Assembly: GCA_963920635.1 (NCBI GenBank)
Contig: OY987304.1
Location: 30,070,365 to 30,134,364 of the forward strand
Reading direction: 5' to 3'
DNA from: Pseudeuparius sepicola
Taxonomy: Eukaryota > Arthropoda > Insecta > Coleoptera > Anthribidae
DNA length: 64,000 nucleotides
A program made the translations under genes and the position numbers. The notes beneath the pieces are model-generated. The model was not told the origin of the DNA and ran no database searches. It was given only the letters and a program-made list of their open reading frames with translations. This document shows positions 16,883 to 26,900 of the stretch, one piece after another. Position 1 is the first letter of the stretch. Each line of letters begins with the position of its first letter.

Positions 16883-18091
16883 TTACATTACATCTCTCAC
16901 AATTTCACTTAGTGGTAAATACTCCATAGTACAATCATGTATAATTGTGCAGTAGGCTCGAGTTTTGGCTGGAAATCCTTTATTGCTTTCTATGTCTAAC
17001 TTAACGTCAACAGTGTTTATTTTTATAGACTCATTTCTTCGAGAACAATCGATAACAAACAGAGGTACATACGATTTATATTCCGTATAGCCAAGTAGGG
17101 GTCGTCTATCTTTATTCATATAACTCGAATAAAAATCCACGTAATTGTGATAGGCTTCCTGAACATTATTTTTATCAAAATCTAACCTTAGACGTTCAAA
17201 AGGAAAGCATTCGCCGTTTAAAATTAATCTCACATCGGTTATATTTATGTGATCAAATTCTGCAGTACTGGATTTAGGATTGTCATTGCGGTCAGTCTGG
17301 AATGCCACGATGACGTATCGAGGAGAGGTTAATGCACTTGATGACTTTACAGACCATATCTCCCTTTGAGCACCGGTAGTAAGAGCTGGCAATTCATGAA
17401 GTTCCCATTTGCGAAAGGCAAATATAATTGGACGATCAATTTTCATGGCCTGAAGAAGGTTAAGTCTAATTAAATCGTTCGGTTGTATATGCTTAACTTT
17501 TAATTCTATATCGGAAATTGATATTTCACAAGAATCGTTTGCAGTAGGTAGCAATAAAGCGTTGTTATCATTTCGAGCTCGTATCAATCTCACAGTTTGT
17601 TTACCACAAACAGCCAACTGATAATCATTGAACATCCCAAACAAATGATTCAAGGGGATTCTGGAAATAAATGAGCTATCGGTGCTTGCATTAAAATGTT
17701 TATTAACTCCAGCCCAACCGGCTGTCGCCATGCACTTTTCTTCATTAGGAGAATAACACAAGTATGATCTAATTGTGCTCACAATTCCAGGATTTCGCAC
17801 TGTTTCTATTTCTTTGCCATTTAGCTCGTAGGAAACAGAGTCAAAGAAAAATGCAGGTGCATTGTTAACAAAGTTACAGTCCCCTTGCATGTCGGTTAAT
17901 TTTCCTTTAACATAAATCACAGCATCATACATCAACAGCCATGCGTCTCCCTGATTGACAGTTATTTCCACAATATCGTTGTTTCGAAAAGATTTTACAA
18001 ATGGGTAGTAGGTACGTTTTTCCAGGCGTTGAATAGATTCATCATAGTTTGGACTGCGATGCACATTGAACACCTGAGGAGTTAACGACAT
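16883..18091 (-). CDS. mcp: Major capsid protein (double jelly roll)
   Basis: 402 residues from ATG 18091 (MSLTPQVFNV). Recognised by the Polinton capsid signature: FFDSVSYELNGKEIETVRNPG with SxxSYLCYSPNE after it, then SRIPLNHLFGMFNDY and KQTVRLIRARNDNNA, and a second-half jelly roll ending in DVKLDIESNKGFPAKTRAYC. Double-jelly-roll proteins form the pseudo-hexameric capsomers of the icosahedral shell. The frame is intact. The start overlaps the preceding small basic ORF by about 50 bp. About 400 residues is compact but matches insect Polinton capsids as I know them. Confidence 0.9.
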   Translation of the reverse strand: MSLTPQVFNVHRSPNYDESIQRLEKRTYYPFVKSFRNNDIVEITVNQGDAWLLMYDAVIYVKGKLTDMQGDCNFVNNAPAFFFDSVSYELNGKEIETVRNPGIVSTIRSYLCYSPNEEKCMATAGWAGVNKHFNASTDSSFISRIPLNHLFGMFNDYQLAVCGKQTVRLIRARNDNNALLLPTANDSCEISISDIELKVKHIQPNDLIRLNLLQAMKIDRPIIFAFRKWELHELPALTTGAQREIWSVKSSSALTSPRYVIVAFQTDRNDNPKSSTAEFDHINITDVRLILNGECFPFERLRLDFDKNNVQEAYHNYVDFYSSYMNKDRRPLLGYTEYKSYVPLFVIDCSRRNESIKINTVDVKLDIESNKGFPAKTRAYCTIIHDCTMEYLPLSEIVRDVM

Positions 18092-18278
18092 TCTGACCAA
18101 TTGATTTTAAAAACTGAAGATTTTCGAAAGTAAGTACACGGTTGCGACCAGCACCTTTCAAAATTGACGACTTTTTAGAATGATCTGCACGCTTCGACGA
18201 TTTCTTCGTTAATGACTTTTTACAGAGAAATGACTGCAATTTATAAGGCTTATATGCGTCCCCAAAAATCAAAACCAT
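18042..18278 (-). CDS. Small basic conserved Polinton protein
   Basis: 78 residues from ATG 18278. Very basic in the middle (KKSLTKKSSKRADHSKKSS), with a C-terminal LTFENLQFLKSIG motif that I associate with small proteins next to the capsid genes of other Polintons. It starts 2 nt after the penton stop and runs ~50 bp into the capsid gene in another frame. The high charge suggests a DNA- or capsid-binding role, perhaps like small adenovirus core proteins; this is inference. Confidence 0.7.
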   Translation of the reverse strand: MVLIFGDAYKPYKLQSFLCKKSLTKKSSKRADHSKKSSILKGAGRNRVLTFENLQFLKSIGQNVVNSSGVQCASQSKL

Positions 18279-18280
18279 TT

Positions 18281-19003
18281 TTAATGAGTTAAACGTTTCA
18301 ATTCTAATCTCACAATTATTTCCTCGCCTCTAAAATTTACCGGTCTGAAGTTCTGATCGAGAATGTTTAATGTTATGTTATAGATCTCTCGCTTTGTCAC
18401 TGGTATATATAGCAAATTTTTTGGCGTTTCGTCTATAGCATATCCAGGATCATCAACAATAGCAAATTCATAAATGGTATGTGTTGGTTGATTTTTATAG
18501 TATGCTCCAGATGTTATGTTAGAATCTATGTGTATCGTTCTAACTTTCACTATATTCACAGGCAAATCGGAGATGTGTAATTTGTTCGATTCTAACAAAC
18601 GCTCGGAGAATCCCAGCAGTTTTCCAATAGAACCTTCTTTTCGGAAATCGATAGCGAAATTTTCACTAAAAATTTCACACTTTAAGGTGCTGTTATTAGG
18701 TTTTAATATAATTCTATCTTTTTCGACAAAGTTTTTTCCAAATTTAATTTTTAAACTGTTATTTATACACTCTTCTATTGCTCCTATTTCATACGATCCT
18801 GTAGGAATTTGTATAGTTATGTATCCCTTTTTACCAACAAGATATAGCTTGTCTTCTTCACTCTCGATATTCGGCACGCTGTTGTACGAATGAAATCCCA
18901 ACAATGCTAAGCCATACTCATAATCCTCATCTAAATATATAGGACTGGTAAAGTCAATAGACAGCGTTGAACTAAATCCATGTAAGGTGAAAAGCATAGA
19001 CAT
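18281..19003 (-). CDS. Minor capsid (penton) protein, single jelly roll
   Basis: 240 residues from ATG 19003. The match to Polinton penton proteins is clear from LALLGFHSYNSVPNI, IQIPTGSYEIGAIE, SIGKLLGFSERLL, the HISDLPVNIVKVRTI block, a YEFAIVDDPGYAI segment and the terminal NFRGEEIIVRLELK. It forms the pentamers at capsid vertices. It lies 12 bp after the protease stop and 2 bp before the next gene. Frame intact, length normal. Confidence 0.92.
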   Translation of the reverse strand: MSMLFTLHGFSSTLSIDFTSPIYLDEDYEYGLALLGFHSYNSVPNIESEEDKLYLVGKKGYITIQIPTGSYEIGAIEECINNSLKIKFGKNFVEKDRIILKPNNSTLKCEIFSENFAIDFRKEGSIGKLLGFSERLLESNKLHISDLPVNIVKVRTIHIDSNITSGAYYKNQPTHTIYEFAIVDDPGYAIDETPKNLLYIPVTKREIYNITLNILDQNFRPVNFRGEEIIVRLELKRLTH

Positions 19004-19015
19004 CGTCTTCTCGTC

Positions 19016-19381
19016 TTAACTGTCACCTTTATACAGAAACTCGAGACACAAATGCCCGCAATTTATTTCATCAAAATTCTGATAAGAATCGTTATTATAT
19101 ATTATTTTTACGTTCTTTCCCAAATACTGAACCAATTCTTTGGGCGGTTTCAAATTACCAAAACTGTCAAAGTACTTGACGATATTTCCTCTTTTCTGAT
19201 AGGCTACCCAGTGAGTTCCCGGATTTCGCTGAACATCCAAATTTAAAATGACCGACTCGTTTTTTCTCACCTTTTTAGGTAGCGTGTCTCTCATAAATAC
19301 GCCTTTAAAAAATGGTATGTTAAGCTTTGCCGCGAACTTTATTAAATCTCTATCTGTTAAAGGTCTGTTGGGTAGCCTCAA
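19016..19381 (-). CDS. Adenovirus-type maturation cysteine protease, atypical start
   Basis: 121 codons counted from a TTG at 19381. It should cleave virion proteins during maturation. The C5/Ulp1-like catalytic set is visible: His57 (GTHWVAY), Asp72 (YFDSFG) and Cys108 (INCGHLCLEF). There is no ATG before residue 30 (MRDTLPKK), yet the conserved region begins earlier (LTDRDLIKFAAKLNIP). The frame is open backward into the end of the PLA2-like gene and is its -1 frame. An A_AAA_AAC heptamer sits at 19387-19393 in the upstream gene's zero frame. So the protease may be made by -1 frameshifting, by TTG initiation, or have lost its ATG. Confidence 0.85.
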   Translation of the reverse strand: MRLPNRPLTDRDLIKFAAKLNIPFFKGVFMRDTLPKKVRKNESVILNLDVQRNPGTHWVAYQKRGNIVKYFDSFGNLKPPKELVQYLGKNVKIIYNNDSYQNFDEINCGHLCLEFLYKGDS

Positions 19382-20154
19382 TGAGAGTTTTTTTTCAAAA
19401 ATAGTCCGAATCCTCCGCGTTTATTTCTTCTTAAATAAAGACCCGAACCTTTTTTGCCAACAGGTTCCATCGACTGTTTCGTCACACTCTTTTTAGCATT
19501 ATTTACATCCAAAATGGTTTTAGCTACAGCACTTGCTCCACCTGCCAAAGAACCCAATGCCCCTAGAGCTCCTAGAATAGGAATAAGAGGAAGAAATCCG
19601 CCAGTTTTGCTTTCGAATGGAATCAACCTCGGTATCCTCAAATTCTTTTTTCCAATCTTTTTAACAATCATACGGGCAGCTCTTACAGCAGCCAATGACG
19701 ATTTTTTCAAATTCTGAGTGTTATTCAAGTCCTTAGGAGTAAAAGATTTTCTGAGATTTTTTTCCACTTTTTTTACGATGTCCCTTCTAAAAGAAATCGG
19801 TCGTCGTTTTTTAACTCCCATACCCAATTTTCTTTTTACTTTCATGGCAGTTGTTACAAGCCAAGAAGCAGCCTTCTCACTAAATTTAGCGTCTTTGGAT
19901 TTTACTCGATCCCAAGCACGATTTTCCAATTCTAAATCAGCCTTGTGTCGATCTTCTAATAACTTGCTGTTTGAATACAAAATATCGTGGGTCCTACACG
20001 CTGCGTCCAATTTATTTATACCAGAATCTCCTCTCGTCAGACGTTTCTCTAACTTAGTTCCAGGTCCACAAAACTGATATTTAGGAAGGTGCAATTCAAC
20101 TGGTAATTTGTCGATTAAGGAATTTAGTAAACCTTCCCCGTGAACTGACAACAT
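19378..20154 (-). CDS. PLA2-like minor virion protein with basic and hydrophobic C-terminus
   Basis: 258 residues from ATG 20154. The N-terminal domain carries the phospholipase A2 core: calcium loop FCGPGT (28-33), then LDAACRTHDILY with catalytic His56-Asp57. A parvovirus-type PLA2 in a virion usually breaches endosomal membranes. The middle is very basic (KVKRKLGMGVKKRR). A Gly/Ala/Leu hydrophobic segment follows at about 188-215 (LIPILGALGALGSLAGG), like membrane-active adenovirus minor proteins. It is the first gene of the minus-strand structural cluster, about 110 bp inside the right TIR. The end overlaps the protease at a slippery A8 run. Confidence 0.88.
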   Translation of the reverse strand: MLSVHGEGLLNSLIDKLPVELHLPKYQFCGPGTKLEKRLTRGDSGINKLDAACRTHDILYSNSKLLEDRHKADLELENRAWDRVKSKDAKFSEKAASWLVTTAMKVKRKLGMGVKKRRPISFRRDIVKKVEKNLRKSFTPKDLNNTQNLKKSSLAAVRAARMIVKKIGKKNLRIPRLIPFESKTGGFLPLIPILGALGALGSLAGGASAVAKTILDVNNAKKSVTKQSMEPVGKKGSGLYLRRNKRGGFGLFLKKNSH

Positions 20155-20262
20155 CCCACTGATTCACAATACACATAAACTTATAAAATAAGGTCACCCG
20201 AAACAGGACGTTAAATCAAGGAAAAAATATTCTAACCGCGGCGTTTATACCTGCCAACCGAA

Positions 20263-20369
20263 CCCCGAAAGCCCTATGCGGATCCTGGCTCAGGCTCAAA
20301 ACCCTTATGCGGAAGCTGGCTCACATATGGCGGCCATCTTTGAGCCAGGATCCGCTTTACTTAACTACT
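20263..20369. repeat. Polinton terminal inverted repeat, right
   Basis: 107 bp, reverse complement of 993-1099 with one mismatch. It ends CTTAACTACT at 20369, directly before the right target duplication. Confidence 0.93.
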
Positions 20370-20375
20370 TTCTAT
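20370..20375. repeat. Polinton target-site duplication, right copy (TTCTAT)
   Basis: Exact match to 987-992. Confidence 0.93.
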
Positions 20376-21380
20376 CTTTTTCAATAAATATGATAGGGAT
20401 ACTATAATAGTTTTAGTTTTGCCCAATTTAAGGTTTTTCTCATATTGCTCGACAAAACGGCAATGGATGGCGATTTCCTTTTCTATATGAAGAACCCAGA
20501 ATGTTCTGATTCATACCTTATTAATCTGTCACTACTCCCGGTCTATAATCACATTTATTATCAGTGTCATAAATTTTTAATATAAAAGTTTCCGTCTATT
20601 TGTTTTTTTTTTTCAAGGATGCTGACTTCCTTTTCGGCATCACCATGGCTGTTCGAAATTGGTTTTTTGTTTCTTATGTTTTTTTTTACAAAGATTCCAA
20701 TTTAATAGGTATTTAATCGTGTGAACGGGGGTAGAAACGAAGTCCCCCAACTCAAATGCTTATTTATAACTATAATATTTTTTGTCGGTCAAGCACCTTC
20801 CGTTCGCCGTGACCGTAACCCACAAAGAGGTTTGGCCCACGGCCAGTTTACCGCAGCAGCCTCGTGGGAGGTGATAAAGCGATTTCCAAGCGTACCTATG
20901 GCATAGGTACGCTGCATAGGTCCTAGGCAGCCCGCTATAAAAAGATAGTTGTTTCCCTTTTCACACACGATTTTTCTAGGAAACGGTAGAAGGAAAGATG
21001 ATTATAAATTATTATTTCCTATTTTGCCAGTCACACAAACAGAAAAGACTGGATCGAAAAATAGGTATCTATATATTTTCTTTTTGAAAGGTAAATTATT
21101 AGCAAGTAGTGAAGTACATTACATACCTAGTGCTTTGTTATTGCTAAAGTATAACTAATAAAATGAAATACTTCAGAACTTAAGATATAGCCTAATTTTT
21201 ACCGCCATAATGTATTGTGTTACTTAGAATTTATGCCATTCATTAATTACTGTTAACTGTCACCTTGCAAATTTAAAAAATATTCATGCACATGTGGAAG
21301 AATTTTTGTCTACAAAAAGTGATTAAAATCTGCTGTTTATGTAAACTGTTTGACCTTGAATATTTTTAATATTTTACTCT
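20376..21380. other. Host sequence right of the Polinton, no gene
   Basis: No supportable coding region. A moderately GC-rich patch near 20780-20940 contains the palindrome GCGTACCTATGGCATAGGTACGC broken by its centre (20891-20913). The rest is AT-rich. Confidence 0.5.
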
Positions 21381-22376
21381 GGGAAAGTGGCCCAAAACGA
21401 TCCCTGTCTGTAAGATGATCCCCCATGTTATTCGTAAAACTAGTGCCGCCATCTATGGTATAACATAGTTAATATTGTCTTAGGTCGAGCCGCTTTCAGT
21501 AGTAGGTATAACAAATACCGAGCTGGTGACATCATTATTCGCTTATACCGTTGACTGACGTATTTATAAAGACTTATCACGGTTATAGTTTTATGTCCTG
21601 GAAAACAGATGGCTCTGAAGGCTAAAAATTTATTCTGCATTGTATTTTATCTCCGGAAAGCGCATGGTGAGCTAAAAATGTGTCAGACGTGACAGCCGTG
21701 AGCGGGTCTTTAATAATATACCAGTCAACGCTTATACCTTTAAAAAAGTGGTTTTCTGTTATTTTAATCTAAGGTAAGTTATACAAAACAATTGTTATAG
21801 AGCGTATAACGGATATATTTCACAATTTTGCAATTTACCTGTAACAAACACATGTATTTGACTATAATTTAGAAGAATTTAGAATTTTGTAGAATACGCT
21901 CTGTCGGGTAATACGATCCCTCAAAATCTTGGGCAAAATGATGATCCCGGGATCATTTTACCCAAACATTGGAACAATGAAAACAAATAATAATTATTTT
22001 TTGCAGATTCATTGCATGTGTAAAAATGGTGCACAAATACAAGAGCAAGACTGAACGGCAGAGCTGGATTGTTTCATTTAATTTTCCTACATATTGTTTC
22101 GATAATAGAATGGCGGGATCGTTTTGCCCTACCCTAAGGGATAATTTTACCCAACCGGTTATGGTAAAATGATCCTTTTACACAGTTTTACACTTTTGAA
22201 AAAAAAAACGGTACAAATTAGTTTTGAAACAAAAAATTGATATTAATTTACTGGCATGGCATAAGCAGTATAAGCACTAAAGAATGCAAGAGACAATTTT
22301 ATATTTCGCCACCACACTTATCGTAAACGCTCCTTAAGTTTTTGCCTTAGGGGGATCATTTTGAGCCACTTTCCCC
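21381..22376. mobile_element. Non-autonomous pogo-like element
   Basis: The left end GGGAAAGTGGCCCAAAACGA and the right end (reverse complement GGGGAAAGTGGCTCAAAATG) form inverted termini closely related to those of the neighbour at 22414-23935. Internal short repeats of GATC followed by ATTTTACCC and GGATCATTTT recur. No coding remains. A 182-bp MITE is nested at 21549-21730. TA follows the right end; the left border is diverged. Confidence 0.65.
21549..21730. mobile_element. MITE with CGTTGACTG termini and 7-bp target duplication
   Basis: Begins CGTTGACTGACGTAT and ends in CAGTCAACG. It is flanked by the direct repeat CTTATAC (21542-21548 and 21731-21737). A second copy, in the opposite orientation, lies at 36795-36975. 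Confidence 0.85.
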
Positions 22377-22413
22377 TAATCTTTATCCAAGCACGAAAAT
22401 AAATGGTCTAATA

Positions 22414-23935
22414 GGGGAAATGTGCTCAAAATGATCCCCTTAAGAAAAAAGCTGATTTTTTTAAAAAACCTTTGTTTTTAAAAATATGAACTCTTGGTAA
22501 CATAAACTTATCACTTCAAGGTATCTAAAAACACTTAGCAAAATTAAAATAAAAACTCACAGCAATTGTTTTTTAAAAAATGATAACAGGATCATTTTGT
22601 AAACTAGGGTTGTCAAAATGATCATACTTCATTTACAAAATGATCTCCCTTTCATTATATCTATATGAACACTCCAACCTGCTTGTGGAGAGCAATTGTC
22701 ACAAACATAAAGACTACACATTCTGTCTATTCCTGCACACAACTCATGAGCCCAGTTTTTACAACTGGTGTCACCAGCACCGTTTCCTTTTTCCAATTTC
22801 TTAATTTTATTAGAAGTTGTGCCGGAAAAATTCTTCTTTACGCTCTCTACTTTCTTAGTAATTTTTGGCTAGTTTTTGTTTTTAAGTCCGTTTAAATAGG
22901 GACTTGTTTGTACCTCTGTCTGCGCTAACTATGGTACCTATTTGTTTTTTGCCCTTTTGGCGCTGGCTTATGTGTAGTTTGGATTCCTGTCTCATCGACA
23001 TTGAAAATGCGTCTTGCTTCAAATCTATGCTCATCTATTTGTCTAGTTATAATATCAAAAAAATTGAACATTGAGTTTGTTAAACGATTGAGCTCTTTCT
23101 GCAGGTGTTTGCTCAGGAATTCTAAGAGAAATTCTTGGATTTCTTGCTTTAAATCCTCTAAACCAAGTTTCGCCGGCACTTCTCTTAAATTTGTTAAATT
23201 GGTTTTCTAAGATGTCTCTGTCAGCTAGCTGGTCTGTAAGTTTGCAAATATCTCTTTTTGTTAGACCATAAAATCTATTTACCATGTCCAAAACGTAATC
23301 AATCAGTTGGTTTTTCAATTTGGCAACTGACTCGATATCGACCTAGGCCTTTCTCTAAACCTTCTTTTCAACGTCATTACAGGAATTACGTAGCTTCTTG
23401 CTGTAGTTCTTATAGCTGCACCATTTCTAAGTTTCTCCAATGCAGACTCCATGGATTCTTGAGACCACGATTGCCGGTTGGTCTTTCTCCGGTACTACGG
23501 CATACAAATGATTCCCTGACCGTTTTGTGAAAATAGCAGGGGAGCAGGGGATCATTTTGTAAAATGTTTACATTTTACAAAAAAAAACACAACTAGCAAA
23601 ATAGCGAGTATACCTAATCAGAAGTCACCTTCAAATTATCTTAGAAAAAGTAATAACCTTGCTTACCGGTAATTAACAGCTTTCCAGAATGTTTGTATGT
23701 TTATTTCCACAGGTTATTTTACGAAGCGTCCTTTACACCAAAACTACGCCAAACATGTTTCTTGACATACTGCACTGCGGATTCTAGCCCAACTAGTACG
23801 GCCATAGCGCATAAGCGCCACCTGCTGGCGAAGGATTTTACAAAATATTTTCAACATTCATTAAATAGAGGTTACTTTTAGCAAAATAGAAGAAGGATCA
23901 TTTTGTACAAGGGACCATTTTGAGCGCACTTCCCC
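22414..23935. mobile_element. Degenerate autonomous pogo-like (Tc1/mariner superfamily) element
   Basis: Terminal inverted repeats are GGGGAAATGTGCTCAAAATG at the left and, read inward, GGGGAAGTGCGCTCAAAATG at the right, each flanked by TA as expected for this superfamily. Length is about 1.5 kb. It carries the transposase remains at 22925-23340 on the minus strand. Confidence 0.8.
22925..23340 (-). pseudogene. Pogo/Tigger-like DDE transposase fragment
   Basis: Two overlapping frames preserve an N-terminal DNA-binding part (NQLIDYVLDMVNRFYGLT, then WFRGFKARNPRISLRIPEQT and FNKLNVQFF). These are followed by the start of the DDE domain with RIFNVDETGI, the first catalytic Asp. This order is characteristic of pogo/Tigger/jerky-type transposases. 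A frameshift separates the two parts near 23060-23170 and the C-terminal catalytic half is missing, so it is inactive. Confidence 0.8.
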
Positions 23936-23937
23936 TA

Positions 23938-26900
23938 CACCACTTTTTTTAGTTGTTTATAGGAATGTATTGGGTGAGAAAACTTGAATGTGTTTTTTAA
24001 AACAAATTGGCGACCGAGGTTTCAAAAATGTACTTTACTATCGGGTAAAACAAACGACAACGCTGCTAAAACAAACATACCCGCCGCACTTAGACCATGA
24101 TAAAGGGGTATTTTGTGGGCACGCGCATTTGCTCCCTCGCCAGCCGCCGCTGTCAAAGCCAAAATCAAAACCCATGAACGGTCATTAGAATAAGATAATG
24201 TCATTTTCATTATATTATTTCTTTAGTTTACATTGCGGCGAATCATTTCTCACAATGGAAATAAAAAAGTTTTGTACTTTGTTGTCTCAATTCCAGAGAC
24301 AACCCAGAGAAATTATTTATGCATACATAAAATATGCATTTTGGCGAAATCAGTGGTTGACAGCCGTAAACTTCTAAACAAATAAAAAACGTTTTTTCTA
24401 CAGGTGGGCGGAAAATCCCTTTTTTTGCACTGATTTTGTTGCGGAAAATTCGCATTTGCCGCACTAGTGCGCAAATATTTTCATTGTATTGTCAAATACA
24501 TAAAACAATCAAAATTACTTTTGTTTTCAATTATTAATAACAGAACAACCTAACACATCAGCAGAAACCCGAGCAGAAACCATTATTGTCAGCACCAATA
24601 CCCAACAAAGTATTACGAAATGAAATCTTCTATTAATTTAAGCTTTTGTACCTGATTTTAACAATAACAGTCCAAACTCGTTGCCTTGGTTACCACCTTT
24701 ATTATAGTCTTCAAACAAATTTATTGCAGCAAAATCGCGTCCTAACCAATTCGCAGGACTTATACATATAGTCAAATGGAAAATCTATGGAAACTCTACT
24801 GGGAAAACAATTAAAAATTAACAAAAATGGGGTCCTGGGGGGCACAGGCCACCCTGATTTTAACGAAAAATGTCTCCAAACTATTCTTAAAACCATAAAA
24901 CTGTAAATAGAATACCAAAACTTAAAATGTATCTGCCAAATCTTTGAGTAGGATCGAAAACAGTAGAAATTATATGTTCATTAAAAGCTAATAAGTACCT
25001 AATTATACTTTTTTATATAAAACAGAAACTGAGTGCAGAAGATGGATTCCAAATAAAATAAGATAATAAAAAGATTACAAGGTTTAATGAGAAACTTTGT
25101 GGTTGAAATTTACAGATTGAAAGAAAATTATTCGGCTGTTTACAATAGAAATATATAGTTGAAAAACTAGAAGGTTTAAGTACGAATGAATATTTGAATT
25201 AAAATGAGAGTAACTAATTAAAGCTAATATTTTTGGTATATAAAAAAAACTTGGTTAGCACTGATTTTGATAACATGCTTACAATTTCGGATCACCAAGA
25301 CTTGTAGGGATACCTTGGTTTCGAGATGAATAGTCATTTGTCCGCCAGACGTTACCCAGACTCCTTTGATCGTGCAATAAGCTCCGGAACTAGCTCTCGT
25401 ACTCTAGTCGGAAGCCAGTCGTGAGCTGCTTGAGTGGGGTTCAGTGGTGTGCGGATTCAAGTCGGCCAGTGGGGTTGTATGGTTATGAAACGCAACCTTC
25501 TGTGTGGTCCTGCGGTCCTTTCCTTTTCCGATGTTACATGAAAAGGTAAAAGCAAAACAGTGTCCGTTGCAAAACGCAGCAGTTAAATTCTGTGCTTTAA
25601 CAAAGTGAAAATGTTAAAGTTAAATTAAAGTTAAATTACTGGTTAAATTTAGTTATGATAAATCTGTGCACAGTAAATAATAGCTCAAATAATTTTCATC
25701 ATGGTCAAAGATGTCAACGAATCAATCGGTTTTAATTATTCTTGACTAAAAAATAGATATATAAAATATGAATTATATAAAATATTTTGGATTTATTAGA
25801 GTACAACAAGTTCCACTTGATTTTCCTGACACTTTGCAATCAGAATTACTTAAACTGAATAGGTTTAACAAAAAAATTTATTTGGCTTTTCCTTAAGTGA
25901 AAAATCGTAAGTTAAACCACTATGAAAATCATACAAAACAAATATAATCATACAACTGACAGTGGCTCGGTATTCCAAAGCAGTCGATTTAGTGTAAGGA
26001 AAAGGTGAATTCGTAACGATAACGTCACTAAAAAAACCAACCAATTAAACGCCTGCTAATAAATCAAAAAGTTATGAAAACTTTAAATAACCCAATATAT
26101 AATAGGCAAAACAACACGAGGCAATAAAAGCTGACAACTAGAGGCCTCAGAGGCAAGGTAGATCTGGATAATGAGATACTTTTTCAAAGAGATGGCAGAG
26201 CCCAAATTCCTAGGAATTGATTAAAAAATACTCACTCCTGATCCCGTGTTGTCCTAGAATGGTCCTCAAGCTCTCAACCCTAGTCTTGCTGTCTCAAAAG
26301 GCCCCAGAATTCATTCCTGGTTCGTGAAAAAAACACGCGAACGATGTTACTCGGTCGTGGTTTTATGCAAGAAAAACACAAAGAAAATATTAGCACCAAA
26401 AGTAAATCAGATCATAACAAATGTTTTGAACACTAAATCAACTCGAAAGGCAGTGAGATTAAGTACGATGATTAAAGATATATTATGAATTGCAAAGAAA
26501 AATCAAACGCACTTAACCTCACAAAATACCGCACCAGTCGCGTTGATGAATCGCAAAAGAAAAAGCCGTGAACTTCCTGACAAGCCCCCTTTTATCATTT
26601 CGGTCTCGTTGCGCATTTCCGATGGTAAAAAAAATGACGAAAATTTAAAATTAAACTGATTAAACTTTAAAATCAACTGACCACAAAACACAAATTGTTA
26701 AGATGATACCTTCGAGTGACAGCCAGGCGCTCTGCTTCTTCAAACAATTTGCAACAGGGCTTCAACCTGTTGTTCAAATATGTACCTCATTATAACTAAT
26801 AAGTAGTTTATTGTAACTAATAGTTTTAGAGAATTTTAAAAAATGATGCAACGTACCTGGGTATCAATAAAATTCTTGATAGGCAACACACAAACCACCT

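Larger units (their letters stand above)
993..20369. mobile_element. Complete Polinton/Maverick element (endogenous polintovirus), 19.4 kb
   Basis: The borders are set by 107-bp inverted repeats starting AGTAGTTAAG and by a perfect 6-bp target duplication. Inside are all hallmark genes: protein-primed PolB, retroviral-type integrase with chromodomain, A32-like packaging ATPase, adenovirus-type cysteine protease, double-jelly-roll major capsid, single-jelly-roll minor capsid and a PLA2-like virion protein. Polintons replicate by protein-primed synthesis and insert with their own integrase. Nearly identical TIRs, a perfect duplication and mostly open genes point to a fairly recent insertion. 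Possible damage is limited to two +1 breaks (14375-14380 and the A6 run at 15950-15955) and an atypical protease start. Confidence 0.96.
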
